A DNA stretch of 64,000 nt from GCA-2683135 sp964507445. GTDB taxonomy: Bacteria; Planctomycetota; GCA-002687715. The DNA is taken from contig CAZDQF010000023.1 in the NCBI GenBank assembly GCA_964507445.1, positions 1 through 64,000 of the forward strand. Direction: 5' to 3'. Shown here piece by piece: positions 7,418 through 15,194 of this stretch (positions are counted from its first letter, which is position 1; each line of letters begins with the position of its first letter). The notes under the pieces are model-generated. The model made no database searches. It saw only the letters and a list, made by a program, of their open reading frames with translations, and had not been told where the DNA came from. A program made the position numbers and the translations under genes.

Positions 7418-9097
7418 ATGTCAGCAGAATCGCCTCAGGCAGAAGACCGCCCGTCCGGTTTCACGGAGTTGGGCCTCAAGGACCGAGTCCTCGAGGGGCT
7501 CGATCTCGCGGGCTACGAGGCCCCGTCACCGGTTCAGGCGGCGACCATCCCTCATCTCATGAAGGGGACGGATCTGCTCGGTCAGGCCCAGACAGGGACC
7601 GGGAAGACAGCGGCCTTCGCCCTTCCCATCTTGTCCAAGGTGGACATCAAGCGTCGGGAGCCTCAAGCCCTCGTCCTGGTCCCCACCAGGGAGCTGGCGA
7701 TTCAGGTGGCGGAGGCGTTCAAGCGATATGCCGCACGCGTCACTGCGTTCAGTGTGCTCCCCATCTACGGCGGCCAGGCCTATGAACGCCAACTCCGCCC
7801 GCTGAAGCGGGGGGTCCACGTCGTGGTAGGGACCCCGGGGCGGGTCATGGACCACATGCGTCAAGGCTCCCTCAAGCTCGAGACGCTGAGCATGCTCGTG
7901 CTCGACGAAGCTGACGAGATGCTCCGCATGGGCTTCATCCAGGACGTCGAGTGGATCCTGGAGCAGAGTCCCGACGCGCTCCAAATCGCGCTCTTCTCAG
8001 CCACCCTGCCGGACCCCATCCGGCGCATCGCGCAACGGCATCTGAAGCAACCGGCGACCGTCACCATCGAGCCCCGCGCCAAGGCAGCCACTTCCATCAG
8101 GCAGCGCTACTGCGTGGTCGGTGGAAACCACAAGCTCGAGGCGCTCACTCGGATCTTCGAAGCCGAGCCGTGCGAGGCCTCTATCGTCTTTGTACGCACC
8201 AAGACCGCGACCGTGGAGCTGGCGGAGAAGCTGGAGGCACGCGGCTACGGCTGCGCGCCGCTCAACGGCGACATTCCTCAAGCGCTGCGCGCGCGCACCG
8301 TCGAACGCCTGAAGAGTGGACACCTTGACATCCTGGTCGCCACCGACGTCGCCGCTCGCGGGCTGGACGTCCAGCGGGTCAGCCATGTGATCAACTTCGA
8401 CATCCCCCACGACGCAGAAGGCTACGTGCACCGCATCGGCCGTACGGGGCGAGCAGGCAAGAGCGGAGAGGCCATCCTCTTCGTGACACCTCGTGAACGG
8501 CGCATGCTGCGGACCATCGAAAAGTCGCTTGAAGTGCGCATCGAGCAGATGGTCATGCCCTCTACTGACGAGGTGAACAGCCGGAGGATCGCCCGCTTCA
8601 AGCAACGAATCTCAGACGCTCTCGGCGTCGAGGAGCTCCCGTTCTTCACCCGCATCGTCGAGGAGTATCGCCAGCAGTCCGGGACTCCCATGGATCAGAT
8701 CGCAGGCGCCCTGGCCGTCCTCGCAAAGGGAGATCAACCCTTCCTGCTGCCTGACGACCCCGCACCTCAACGCGCGGCTCGCGAGCATAAGAAGCCGGAC
8801 CGCGCCAGAGCACCCGAAGGCGAACGAAACGCGGACGAGGGTATGGGAAGCTACCGGATCGAGATCGGGCGGCAGCACGGAGCGCGCCATTCGGCGATCG
8901 TCGGTGCCATCGCCAACCAAGGGGGCGTACCCGGCAAGCACATAGGCCGGATCCGGATCCTCGAAGACCACAGCATCGTCGATCTCCCGGCACGACTACC
9001 GCGCTCCGTCTTTCTCGCTCTGAAGAACACCTCCATTCGAAGGCGATTGCTGCGCATCAGCCCGCTGAGGCGATCGAGCCCTTCTACGCCTCGCTGA
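7418..9097 (+). CDS. deaD: DEAD-box RNA helicase with DbpA-type RNA-binding domain
   Basis: 559 residues. The helicase core is complete: AQTGTGKT, PTRELA, VLDEADEM, LFSATLP, ARGLD and HRIGRTGR. After a charged linker, residues about 485-559 (YRIEIGRQHGARHSAIVGAI through GRIRILEDHSIVDLP) match the DbpA/CsdA RNA-binding domain. This places it in the DeaD/CsdA group, which acts in cold-shock mRNA unwinding, large-subunit ribosome assembly and RNA decay. GGGAG precedes the ATG. A TAACAT box at 7374-7379 could serve as a -10 element. It is the second DEAD-box gene in 6 kb. Confidence 0.93.
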   Translation: MSAESPQAEDRPSGFTELGLKDRVLEGLDLAGYEAPSPVQAATIPHLMKGTDLLGQAQTGTGKTAAFALPILSKVDIKRREPQALVLVPTRELAIQVAEAFKRYAARVTAFSVLPIYGGQAYERQLRPLKRGVHVVVGTPGRVMDHMRQGSLKLETLSMLVLDEADEMLRMGFIQDVEWILEQSPDALQIALFSATLPDPIRRIAQRHLKQPATVTIEPRAKAATSIRQRYCVVGGNHKLEALTRIFEAEPCEASIVFVRTKTATVELAEKLEARGYGCAPLNGDIPQALRARTVERLKSGHLDILVATDVAARGLDVQRVSHVINFDIPHDAEGYVHRIGRTGRAGKSGEAILFVTPRERRMLRTIEKSLEVRIEQMVMPSTDEVNSRRIARFKQRISDALGVEELPFFTRIVEEYRQQSGTPMDQIAGALAVLAKGDQPFLLPDDPAPQRAAREHKKPDRARAPEGERNADEGMGSYRIEIGRQHGARHSAIVGAIANQGGVPGKHIGRIRILEDHSIVDLPARLPRSVFLALKNTSIRRRLLRISPLRRSSPSTPR

Positions 9098-9687
9098 GCG
9101 GCCAGGAGCGACCCCGCGCTGGGCACCCGGCCACCGCACTCCATCCGTCACAAGTTGACGGTCACGGCGAGATCGCCGGACCCGGCCACCGCCGCACCCG
9201 ACCCAACGGACGCTATCACCGCGAGAGGAAGGGAGGCCCAGAGGATGTGGACCAGCGTGGGCTCGCCGGACCACCAGGAGGGCCATAGAGCAAGACGGAG
9301 CTCAGCGGTGGCACGTTCGTGGCGATCGGGCGGGACGGCGTGCTTCCGCAGAGGCAACCCTCGGCGACGAGCGGTACGCAAAGCGACCGTCCGGCCAGCA
9401 AGGCCGACAACACCCCCAGATCAGCCACTCGACTTCCCACGAGGTCATTATTCATCGACGCCCTCTCCCATCACACACGCGGGACCGTCAGAGAACAGCC
9501 GGGCAACGGAGGGGGCGCCGTTTCGACCAAGAGCAGATCCTGACGGCCCCCAAAAGCTCAAGAACCGCGCGACCCCTGTGCGCCGTCCGCAAATCCCCCC
9601 AACTCGTGCACCTATGTTACGCTGCTTACACACGCCACCGGGTCTTGAGTCTGATTCCCTCAGTCCTTTCGCATTCGAGACCCCCCA
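9098..9687. other. Intergenic region, 590 bp, no gene seen
   Basis: Open frames exist on both strands, but none has a credible start site, recognisable domain or protein-like composition. A minus-strand frame ending near 9148 has a hydrophobic stretch and might be a decayed gene end. A small hairpin (9392-9406) is present. No convincing promoter was found for the gene at 9688. Confidence 0.45.
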
Positions 9688-11166
9688 ATGAAACAGGTAG
9701 TTGTTCTTCTTTTGCTCTCGGCGTCCCTCGTCGCCCAAGGTGGATTTGGTCCCCAGCAGGCCATAACGACAGCGGCGGAAGACGCCTCCAGCGTCTATGC
9801 AGCGGACCTCAACGGCGACGGCTTCCTGGACGTGATTTCCGCGTCAGCGCACGACGACAAGATCGCCTGGTACCAGAACGATGGCACCGGCGCCTTCGGA
9901 CCACAGCAGATCATCAGCACGCTCGCGGACAGCGCAGAGAGTGTCTTTGCCACCGATCTTGATGGTGACAACGACCTGGACGTGCTCTCTGCATCCTCGC
10001 TGGATGACAAGATCGCCTGGTACGAGAACCTCGGCGGCGGTGTGTTCCGTCCGCAGCAGGTCATCTCAAGCACCGCCGACGGCGCGTGGAGTGTCTACGC
10101 CACAGACCTGGACGGCGACGGGGACGCGGACGTCCTCTCCGCCTCATTCTTCGACAACAAGGTGGCCTGGTACGAGAACCTCGGCGGCGGCAGCTTCGGC
10201 GCCGAGCAGATCATCACCAGCGCCGCTCTGGGCGCGGCTACCGCCTACGCCACGGACCTGGACAACGACGGGGACGCCGATGTTCTCGTAGCTTCGTCCA
10301 CTGACAACACGGTCGCCTGGTACCAGAACCTGGGCGGAGGCAACTTCGGCCCTGAGCAGATGCTGACGGGCGCCGCTCAGGGAGCCTGGAGCGTCTACGC
10401 CACCGACCTTGATGGTGACGGTGACTCCGACGTGATCTCGGCGTCCTGGATGGACAACAAGATCGCCTGGTACCAGAACCTGGGCCTGGGCAACTTCGGG
10501 CCGCAGCAGATCATCAGCACCGCCGCCAACGAACCGCAGCGGATCTATGCCACCGACCTGGACAACGACGGGGACGCGGACGTCCTCTCCGCCTCCTACG
10601 CTGACAACACCATCGCGTGGTACCCCAACCTGAGCTGCGGCAACTTCGGTGCCCAGCAGGTTCTCAACTCTAACGCCCAGGGCGCAGAGAGCGTGTACGC
10701 AGCCGACCTGGACAACGACGGGGACGCGGACGTCCTCTCCGCTTCACCCACGGACGACACGATCGCCTCGTACGAGAACCTGTTCCCACCGACCCACTTC
10801 ACCTACACAGCGAGCATCGACGCTTCCACGCAAGGGGTCACCGTCAACCTCACCCTCGGCCAGCCCTTCGCACCGTACTTCATGTTCCAATCCAACAGCC
10901 CGCTCAACGGAATCGCACCGGGGATCGGCTGGGTGGCGGGGCTGCACATCTCCCCGCTGGACATGTCGCGGCAGCTGGCGGCAGGACTATCCGGTGACCC
11001 GCTCTTCGGCGGCAACCTGGACTGCGCCGGCAACCTGTCGATTACGATTCCAGGACTGGCCGCCGTGCCGTTCCTCTCAGGACAGACTTTTTGGGGGCTC
11101 GGGATCCAGGCCCTGCCGTTCGGCGTCTATGAGCCATCCAACATCGCCAGTTTGGTCTTCCCGTAA
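9688..11166 (+). CDS. Secreted FG-GAP/VCBS seven-bladed propeller protein
   Basis: 492 residues. Signal peptide MKQVVVLLLLSASLVAQ. Seven repeats of about 50 residues follow, each with a calcium-loop motif of the form DLDGDGDADVLSAS and an IAWYENLGGGxFG strand; the seven DxDxDG loops indicate a seven-bladed propeller. The last 110 residues are the C-terminal domain shared with the proteins at 1, 12099 and 17739 (APYFMFQSNSPLNG, GLHIS, DPLFGGNLD, LSGQTFWGLGIQ). It is inferred to be secreted or surface-attached and calcium-binding. The ligand is unknown. A terminator hairpin follows. Confidence 0.88.
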   Translation: MKQVVVLLLLSASLVAQGGFGPQQAITTAAEDASSVYAADLNGDGFLDVISASAHDDKIAWYQNDGTGAFGPQQIISTLADSAESVFATDLDGDNDLDVLSASSLDDKIAWYENLGGGVFRPQQVISSTADGAWSVYATDLDGDGDADVLSASFFDNKVAWYENLGGGSFGAEQIITSAALGAATAYATDLDNDGDADVLVASSTDNTVAWYQNLGGGNFGPEQMLTGAAQGAWSVYATDLDGDGDSDVISASWMDNKIAWYQNLGLGNFGPQQIISTAANEPQRIYATDLDNDGDADVLSASYADNTIAWYPNLSCGNFGAQQVLNSNAQGAESVYAADLDNDGDADVLSASPTDDTIASYENLFPPTHFTYTASIDASTQGVTVNLTLGQPFAPYFMFQSNSPLNGIAPGIGWVAGLHISPLDMSRQLAAGLSGDPLFGGNLDCAGNLSITIPGLAAVPFLSGQTFWGLGIQALPFGVYEPSNIASLVFP

Positions 11167-11195
11167 CTGATTCGTTCTACCTGAAGACGATCCCC

Positions 11196-11234
11196 TCAGC
11201 CGCGGACCCTTCCGATGGGAGGGCTCGCGGCTGA
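11196..11234 (+). terminator. Intrinsic terminator-like hairpin
   Basis: tcagccgcg (11196-11204) and cgcggctga (11226-11234) form a perfect 9-bp stem, and the interior can extend it (accct / agggct). It is followed by ttcttg and sits 30 nt after the propeller stop codon. Confidence 0.6.
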
Positions 11235-11369
11235 TTCTTGATCCCAAGGCTCTCCTTCCCAACCCTCTCAGCCACGGCTCGCCGCGAAGCCCCTTCATGG
11301 TGGCCTTGAGTATCACTGTGGCCTGGTCAGCGCTACAGTGCGGGCCAGTATGGCGCCGGAGAGCCCCTC

Positions 11370-11906
11370 TTGAACGAGCTGCTTGAGCAATTCGATCAGT
11401 ACATCGCACGCCCCATCGCCAACTGGTTGGAGTCTGCGGGCATAGGCCAACCGGAGGGGGCGATCCTGGGTGGGGTCCTGCTCTTGTTCCTGCTGATCAT
11501 GATGCTCCGCAGGGCGCCGAAGTCGAGACGGGGCGAGCCCTCGGTCGCGAACTCTCAGCCGCGCGCACCTCGACCGTCATCTCGACTCACTGTGTGCCCC
11601 GCCTGCGACGCTGACATCTCCGTGAACGCGCTGAGCTGCCCGAGCTGCGGAGAGCCCTTCGCCACCGAAGACGCGGTCACCGTTCGCTGCCCGAGCTGCT
11701 CCTCCACCGATCTGGTGGTGCGGCGCGAAGGGACCGGGTGCTTCGTCGCTATCCTGGTCGGCTTCCTGGTGTTCCTCGGGTTCCTGTGCATCGCCGGTCC
11801 ATTCGCACTGCCGCTGGCTTTCGTCACCAGCCTGCTGATGGTCTTGCTGGACGGCAAACGAGATACGCGCTGCTGCCGACAATGCGGCGCACGGACGCGG
11901 CTTTGA
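11370..11906 (+). CDS. Membrane protein with two zinc ribbons
   Basis: 178 residues from a TTG start with GGAGAG about 7 nt upstream; no in-frame ATG is better placed. One transmembrane helix lies near residues 30-47 (GAILGGVLLLFLLIMML). A zinc ribbon follows (VCPACDADI, SCPSCGEPF). A second ribbon is split: RCPSCSST is separated from CRQCGARTRL by a long hydrophobic hairpin of two helices. The zinc domains probably face the cytoplasm. Function is unknown. Confidence 0.75.
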   Translation: MNELLEQFDQYIARPIANWLESAGIGQPEGAILGGVLLLFLLIMMLRRAPKSRRGEPSVANSQPRAPRPSSRLTVCPACDADISVNALSCPSCGEPFATEDAVTVRCPSCSSTDLVVRREGTGCFVAILVGFLVFLGFLCIAGPFALPLAFVTSLLMVLLDGKRDTRCCRQCGARTRL

Positions 11907-11980
11907 CGCTCGCCCCGTGCCGCCGGGGGATCAAGGACCATGAATCAACGGCGCTGAGAAAAGCCTGGCAGCGCTGCGTC

Positions 11981-11995
11981 TTTGTTCCAAACAAA
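11981..11995. promoter_or_regulatory. AT-rich inverted repeat upstream of a propeller gene
   Basis: TTTGTT-CCA-AACAAA is a perfect 6-bp inverted repeat and stands out as AT-rich in a GC-rich region. It lies about 100 bp upstream of the ATG at 12099 and overlaps the start of a direct repeat. It may be an operator or a small hairpin; no T-run follows. Confidence 0.3.
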
Positions 11996-12074
11996 AGCAC
12001 ACCCCACCCCTCTATCCGTCGGTGATCGAGAGAGCTTAGTCTGGAGAGTGCCTGCCCAAAGCACACCCCACCCC
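11994..12074 (+). repeat. Exact 17-bp direct repeat aaagcacaccccacccc
   Basis: Copies at 11994-12010 and 12058-12074 are 64 bp apart, in the leader of the propeller gene starting at 12099. They could be regulator sites or the trace of a small duplication. Confidence 0.55.
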
Positions 12075-12098
12075 CACCTCTTCACCGCGAGCCGCACA

Positions 12099-13574
12099 AT
12101 GAGATCCGTATGCGCTCTCCTTTGTCTTTCGTGGATCGTCGCCGCGCAAGGTTCCTTACCCAACGGTCAAGTAATCGACAGCGCTGCGATCGGTGCACGT
12201 AGTGTGTATACCAAGGACCTGGACGGCGACGGCGACGTAGACGTCCTGTCCGCATCCGCCGGCGACAACACGGTCGCCTGGTACGAGAACCCCGGCAACG
12301 GCAGCTTCGGACCACGTCAGATCATCAACACCAACGCACAAGGAGTCGTGTGTGTCTGCGCCGCGGACCTCACCGGCGATGGACAACCAGACGTGATCCT
12401 GGCATCCGTGGCCGACGACACGGTGGCGTGGCACGAAAACCTCGGAGGAGGCGGTTTCGGCCCAGCCAACGTGGTGAACGGAAACCTGGACGGCGCCACG
12501 TGCGCCTATGCGGCGGACCTGGACGGGGACGGTTCCCTGGACATCGTCGCCTGCGCCGGGTCCGCGGACGTGGTGGTCTGGCACAGGAACCTGGGCTCCG
12601 GGACCTTCGGGCCACAGCAGATGATCAGCGGGGGCACCATGTACGCCCGTCGCGTGTTCTGCACCGACCTGGACAACGACGGTGACGTGGACGTGCTCTC
12701 CGCCTCCGCCGCCGACGACCGGGTGGCCTGGTACGAGAACCTGGGCGGTGGCTCCTTCGGACCCCAGCAGGACATCTCCACCGGCGCTGACTTCGTGGTC
12801 GATGTCCACGCCGCGGACCTGGACGGTGACGGAGACGTGGATGTGGTCTCCGCCTCCTATCTCGACGACAAGGTGGCCTGGTACGAGAACCTGGGCGGCG
12901 GCGCCTTCGGGCCCCAGCAGGTGGTGACCATCGCCGCGGACGGCGCCAACTGTGTCCGCGCCACGGACGTGGACGGTGACGGGGACAACGACATCCTCAC
13001 CGCCAGCGCCAACGACGATGTCATCGCCGTTCATGAGAACCTGGGCGCCGCGGTGTTCGGCCCGCGCCAGCTCGTCACCAACGGAGCCGACGGCGTGAAT
13101 TGCCTGTCGGCGGCGGACCTGAACGGCGACGGGCAGATGGACGTGGCGTCCTCTTCCTACTTCAGCAACACGGTGGCCTGGCACCAGCTGCCGCACGGCC
13201 CCAGCTGGGCGTTCAGCCCGACCCAGAACCCCAACCTGTCAGTGACCGCCACCCTGACCGGCGGCGAGCCCCACGCGCCCTACTTCCTGTTCTATTCCAG
13301 CGATCCGCTCAACGGCAGCGCTCCGGGAACGGGGCTGGTGGGCGGCCTGCACATCTCCACCCTCGCGGTTCAGCTCCAGCTGCAGGCCGCGTTCTCCGGC
13401 AACGTCATGTTCGGCGGCCACCTGGACGGTATCGGGTCCGCTTCGGCCACCCTGCCCGCCGCCGGGATCACCTCCCTCACCGGACAGTTCTGGTGGGGTG
13501 TGGGGATCCAGCTGGCCCCCGGCTCATCCAGCCTCTACTCGGCGACCAACATCGAGGGCATCCCGATCCAGTAG
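12099..13574 (+). CDS. Secreted FG-GAP/VCBS seven-bladed propeller protein
   Basis: 491 residues. ATG at 12099 starts a clean signal peptide (MRSVCALLCLSWIVAAQ); upstream in-frame starts add residues that do not look coding. Seven FG-GAP repeats with DLDGDGDVDV-like calcium loops are followed by the same 110-residue C-terminal domain as its neighbours (APYFLFYSSDPLNG, GLHIS, MFGGHLD, LTGQFWWGVGIQ). It is paralogous to the protein at 9688 and probably has the same localisation. The ligand is unknown. Confidence 0.88.
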   Translation: MRSVCALLCLSWIVAAQGSLPNGQVIDSAAIGARSVYTKDLDGDGDVDVLSASAGDNTVAWYENPGNGSFGPRQIINTNAQGVVCVCAADLTGDGQPDVILASVADDTVAWHENLGGGGFGPANVVNGNLDGATCAYAADLDGDGSLDIVACAGSADVVVWHRNLGSGTFGPQQMISGGTMYARRVFCTDLDNDGDVDVLSASAADDRVAWYENLGGGSFGPQQDISTGADFVVDVHAADLDGDGDVDVVSASYLDDKVAWYENLGGGAFGPQQVVTIAADGANCVRATDVDGDGDNDILTASANDDVIAVHENLGAAVFGPRQLVTNGADGVNCLSAADLNGDGQMDVASSSYFSNTVAWHQLPHGPSWAFSPTQNPNLSVTATLTGGEPHAPYFLFYSSDPLNGSAPGTGLVGGLHISTLAVQLQLQAAFSGNVMFGGHLDGIGSASATLPAAGITSLTGQFWWGVGIQLAPGSSSLYSATNIEGIPIQ

Positions 13575-13592
13575 GCTCCTCGAGGACCGAGA

Positions 13593-13608
13593 CTCAGGAC
13601 ATCCTGAG
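13593..13608. terminator. Hairpin between convergent genes
   Basis: ctcagg-acat-cctgag forms a 6-bp stem in the 39-bp gap between two convergent genes. cccttcaaggg follows and may add a second small stem. It could serve both directions. Confidence 0.45.
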
Positions 13609-13613
13609 GCCCT

Positions 13614-15194
13614 TCAAGGGAGGGGCTTCAGGACGCGGATCACCGGGAACGTCGCCCCCTCCGCCACGTGGTCGTCCAGCACGTTCCACGCGGCGAGCCC
13701 GTCCTCCGACTCCGGTTCCAGGAGGTAGACGATGAGGTTCCCGAGGGGGTGGGCGGTGCGCACCAGCATGGTGTCGGCAGGGATGGTCATCTCCCCGGCC
13801 TCCCCCTCCGCCTCCAGCGTGAGCATGACATGCTTCTGAAAAGCGCGACGTGCGCGCTTCAGTCGGGAGATGGTGTAGACCTCCGTGGCCGCACGCACCC
13901 CGGCGGGGGCCTCCTCCACGAGGACGCCGTGCTGCCGCAGCTTCTCCGTCAGCCCCACGAGCTTCTTCGGATAGAGGTAGGCGTGGGGACGGCGTACGGA
14001 ATGGGTCGCCGCATAGGCGCCCCAGTGCTCCATGGTGTAGGTCTTCTCTTCGTTGGTGGGGCGCGGCCGGGCTCGCCTCCCGGTGGCGCCCTCCGGGACC
14101 TTCTCCACCCATCCGTGGATGGCGATGTCCTTGGGGATCCGGGCCACCTCCACCCGCAGGGCCACCAGGTCATCGGGCCTCGGGTTCGCGCCGCGCTTGA
14201 CCGCGTCTCCACGGACCTCGCCGACGAGCTCCTCGATCAGAGCCCGGTTCGCCGCCGCGTGGCGGAACGTCTCCTCGACGAACGCCTTGGTGCACAGCAC
14301 CCGGTCCTTGTAGGGGGCGTACTTGTACGCCTCCGTGATCACCGAGAGGATGCCCCGGATGCCCCGGGCGCGGGTGCCGAATCGAGGGCGTCCGTCGTAG
14401 GTGGTCCAGCGGGTCTTGTCGCGGTTCGAGTTGCCGTAGAACGTGGTCTTGTACCCGGCGACGGACTCCACCCGTTCGCTCACGGACGGGAGCATGACGT
14501 CGCGCACGTAGTAGATGATGCGTCGGTCCCCGGCCGGGTTGACCGGGCCGTCGAAGGTGAGGGTGTTGCGGTGATAGGAGCCGTTGGTGGTGTGGGTGTC
14601 CACGACGAGGAGCGGGTCCCAGGTGTTCATGACGCGGGAGAGGGCCTGCGCCTCAGGGCTGTCCAGCTTGGTGTTGTCCCGGTTGAGGTCGTAGCCCTGG
14701 GCCGTGGCCCGCTGCCCCATCCCCTCTTCAGGGCCCGCCTGCCCCGGCCGGTTGTTCTTGCTCACCCGCTCGTTGCCGTCCGGGTTGTAGATGGGCGCGA
14801 TCAGGATGATCAGGTCCTTGAGCAAGGGATGATCCGGGTCCGCCGCCAGCTCCCGCGCGATCATCTGCAGCGCCTCCTTGCCGCAGCACTCTCCGGAGTG
14901 GATGCCACCCTGGGCATACACCACCATCCGGCCCGAGGCCCGGGCCTGTTCCGGGCCCGCGACAGGAGGATTGGCCAGGATCAGGAGCGGCATGGCCCTG
15001 CCTTCGTGGCTGGTCCCCATCTCCGTGAGATGGGCCACCGGAGACGCCTTCGCCAGCCGCTGGACGAACTCCAACACCTCGGCATGCCGCCCCGTGGCAC
15101 GCCAGTCACTGGCCTCCGCCACGACGGGCATGGCGCCCTCCTGGGCCACGGCGCACCACGTCACCAGCAGGGTCGCGAGGCCAGAACGGATCAT
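13614..15194 (-). CDS. Secreted zinc carboxypeptidase, peptidase family M14
   Basis: 526 residues with signal peptide MIRSGLATLLVTWCAVAQ. The zinc ligands of M14 peptidases are visible: H99 and E102 in GGIHSGE, and H201 in VVDTHTTNGS. NPDGNERV and YDLNRDNTK supply substrate-binding residues. It is expected to hydrolyse C-terminal peptide bonds outside the cytoplasm. GGAGGAGG lies just upstream, and its ATG overlaps the stop of the sortilin-like gene by 4 bases (ATGA), so the two products are probably made together. It is longer than classic carboxypeptidases, with a C-terminal beta-rich domain. Confidence 0.9.
   Translation of the reverse strand: MIRSGLATLLVTWCAVAQEGAMPVVAEASDWRATGRHAEVLEFVQRLAKASPVAHLTEMGTSHEGRAMPLLILANPPVAGPEQARASGRMVVYAQGGIHSGECCGKEALQMIARELAADPDHPLLKDLIILIAPIYNPDGNERVSKNNRPGQAGPEEGMGQRATAQGYDLNRDNTKLDSPEAQALSRVMNTWDPLLVVDTHTTNGSYHRNTLTFDGPVNPAGDRRIIYYVRDVMLPSVSERVESVAGYKTTFYGNSNRDKTRWTTYDGRPRFGTRARGIRGILSVITEAYKYAPYKDRVLCTKAFVEETFRHAAANRALIEELVGEVRGDAVKRGANPRPDDLVALRVEVARIPKDIAIHGWVEKVPEGATGRRARPRPTNEEKTYTMEHWGAYAATHSVRRPHAYLYPKKLVGLTEKLRQHGVLVEEAPAGVRAATEVYTISRLKRARRAFQKHVMLTLEAEGEAGEMTIPADTMLVRTAHPLGNLIVYLLEPESEDGLAAWNVLDDHVAEGATFPVIRVLKPLP

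Noticed and set aside
9148..9381. Minus-strand small gene with a hydrophobic stretch
   Set aside because: No ribosome binding site, an Arg-rich start and no domain. At most it is a decayed fragment.
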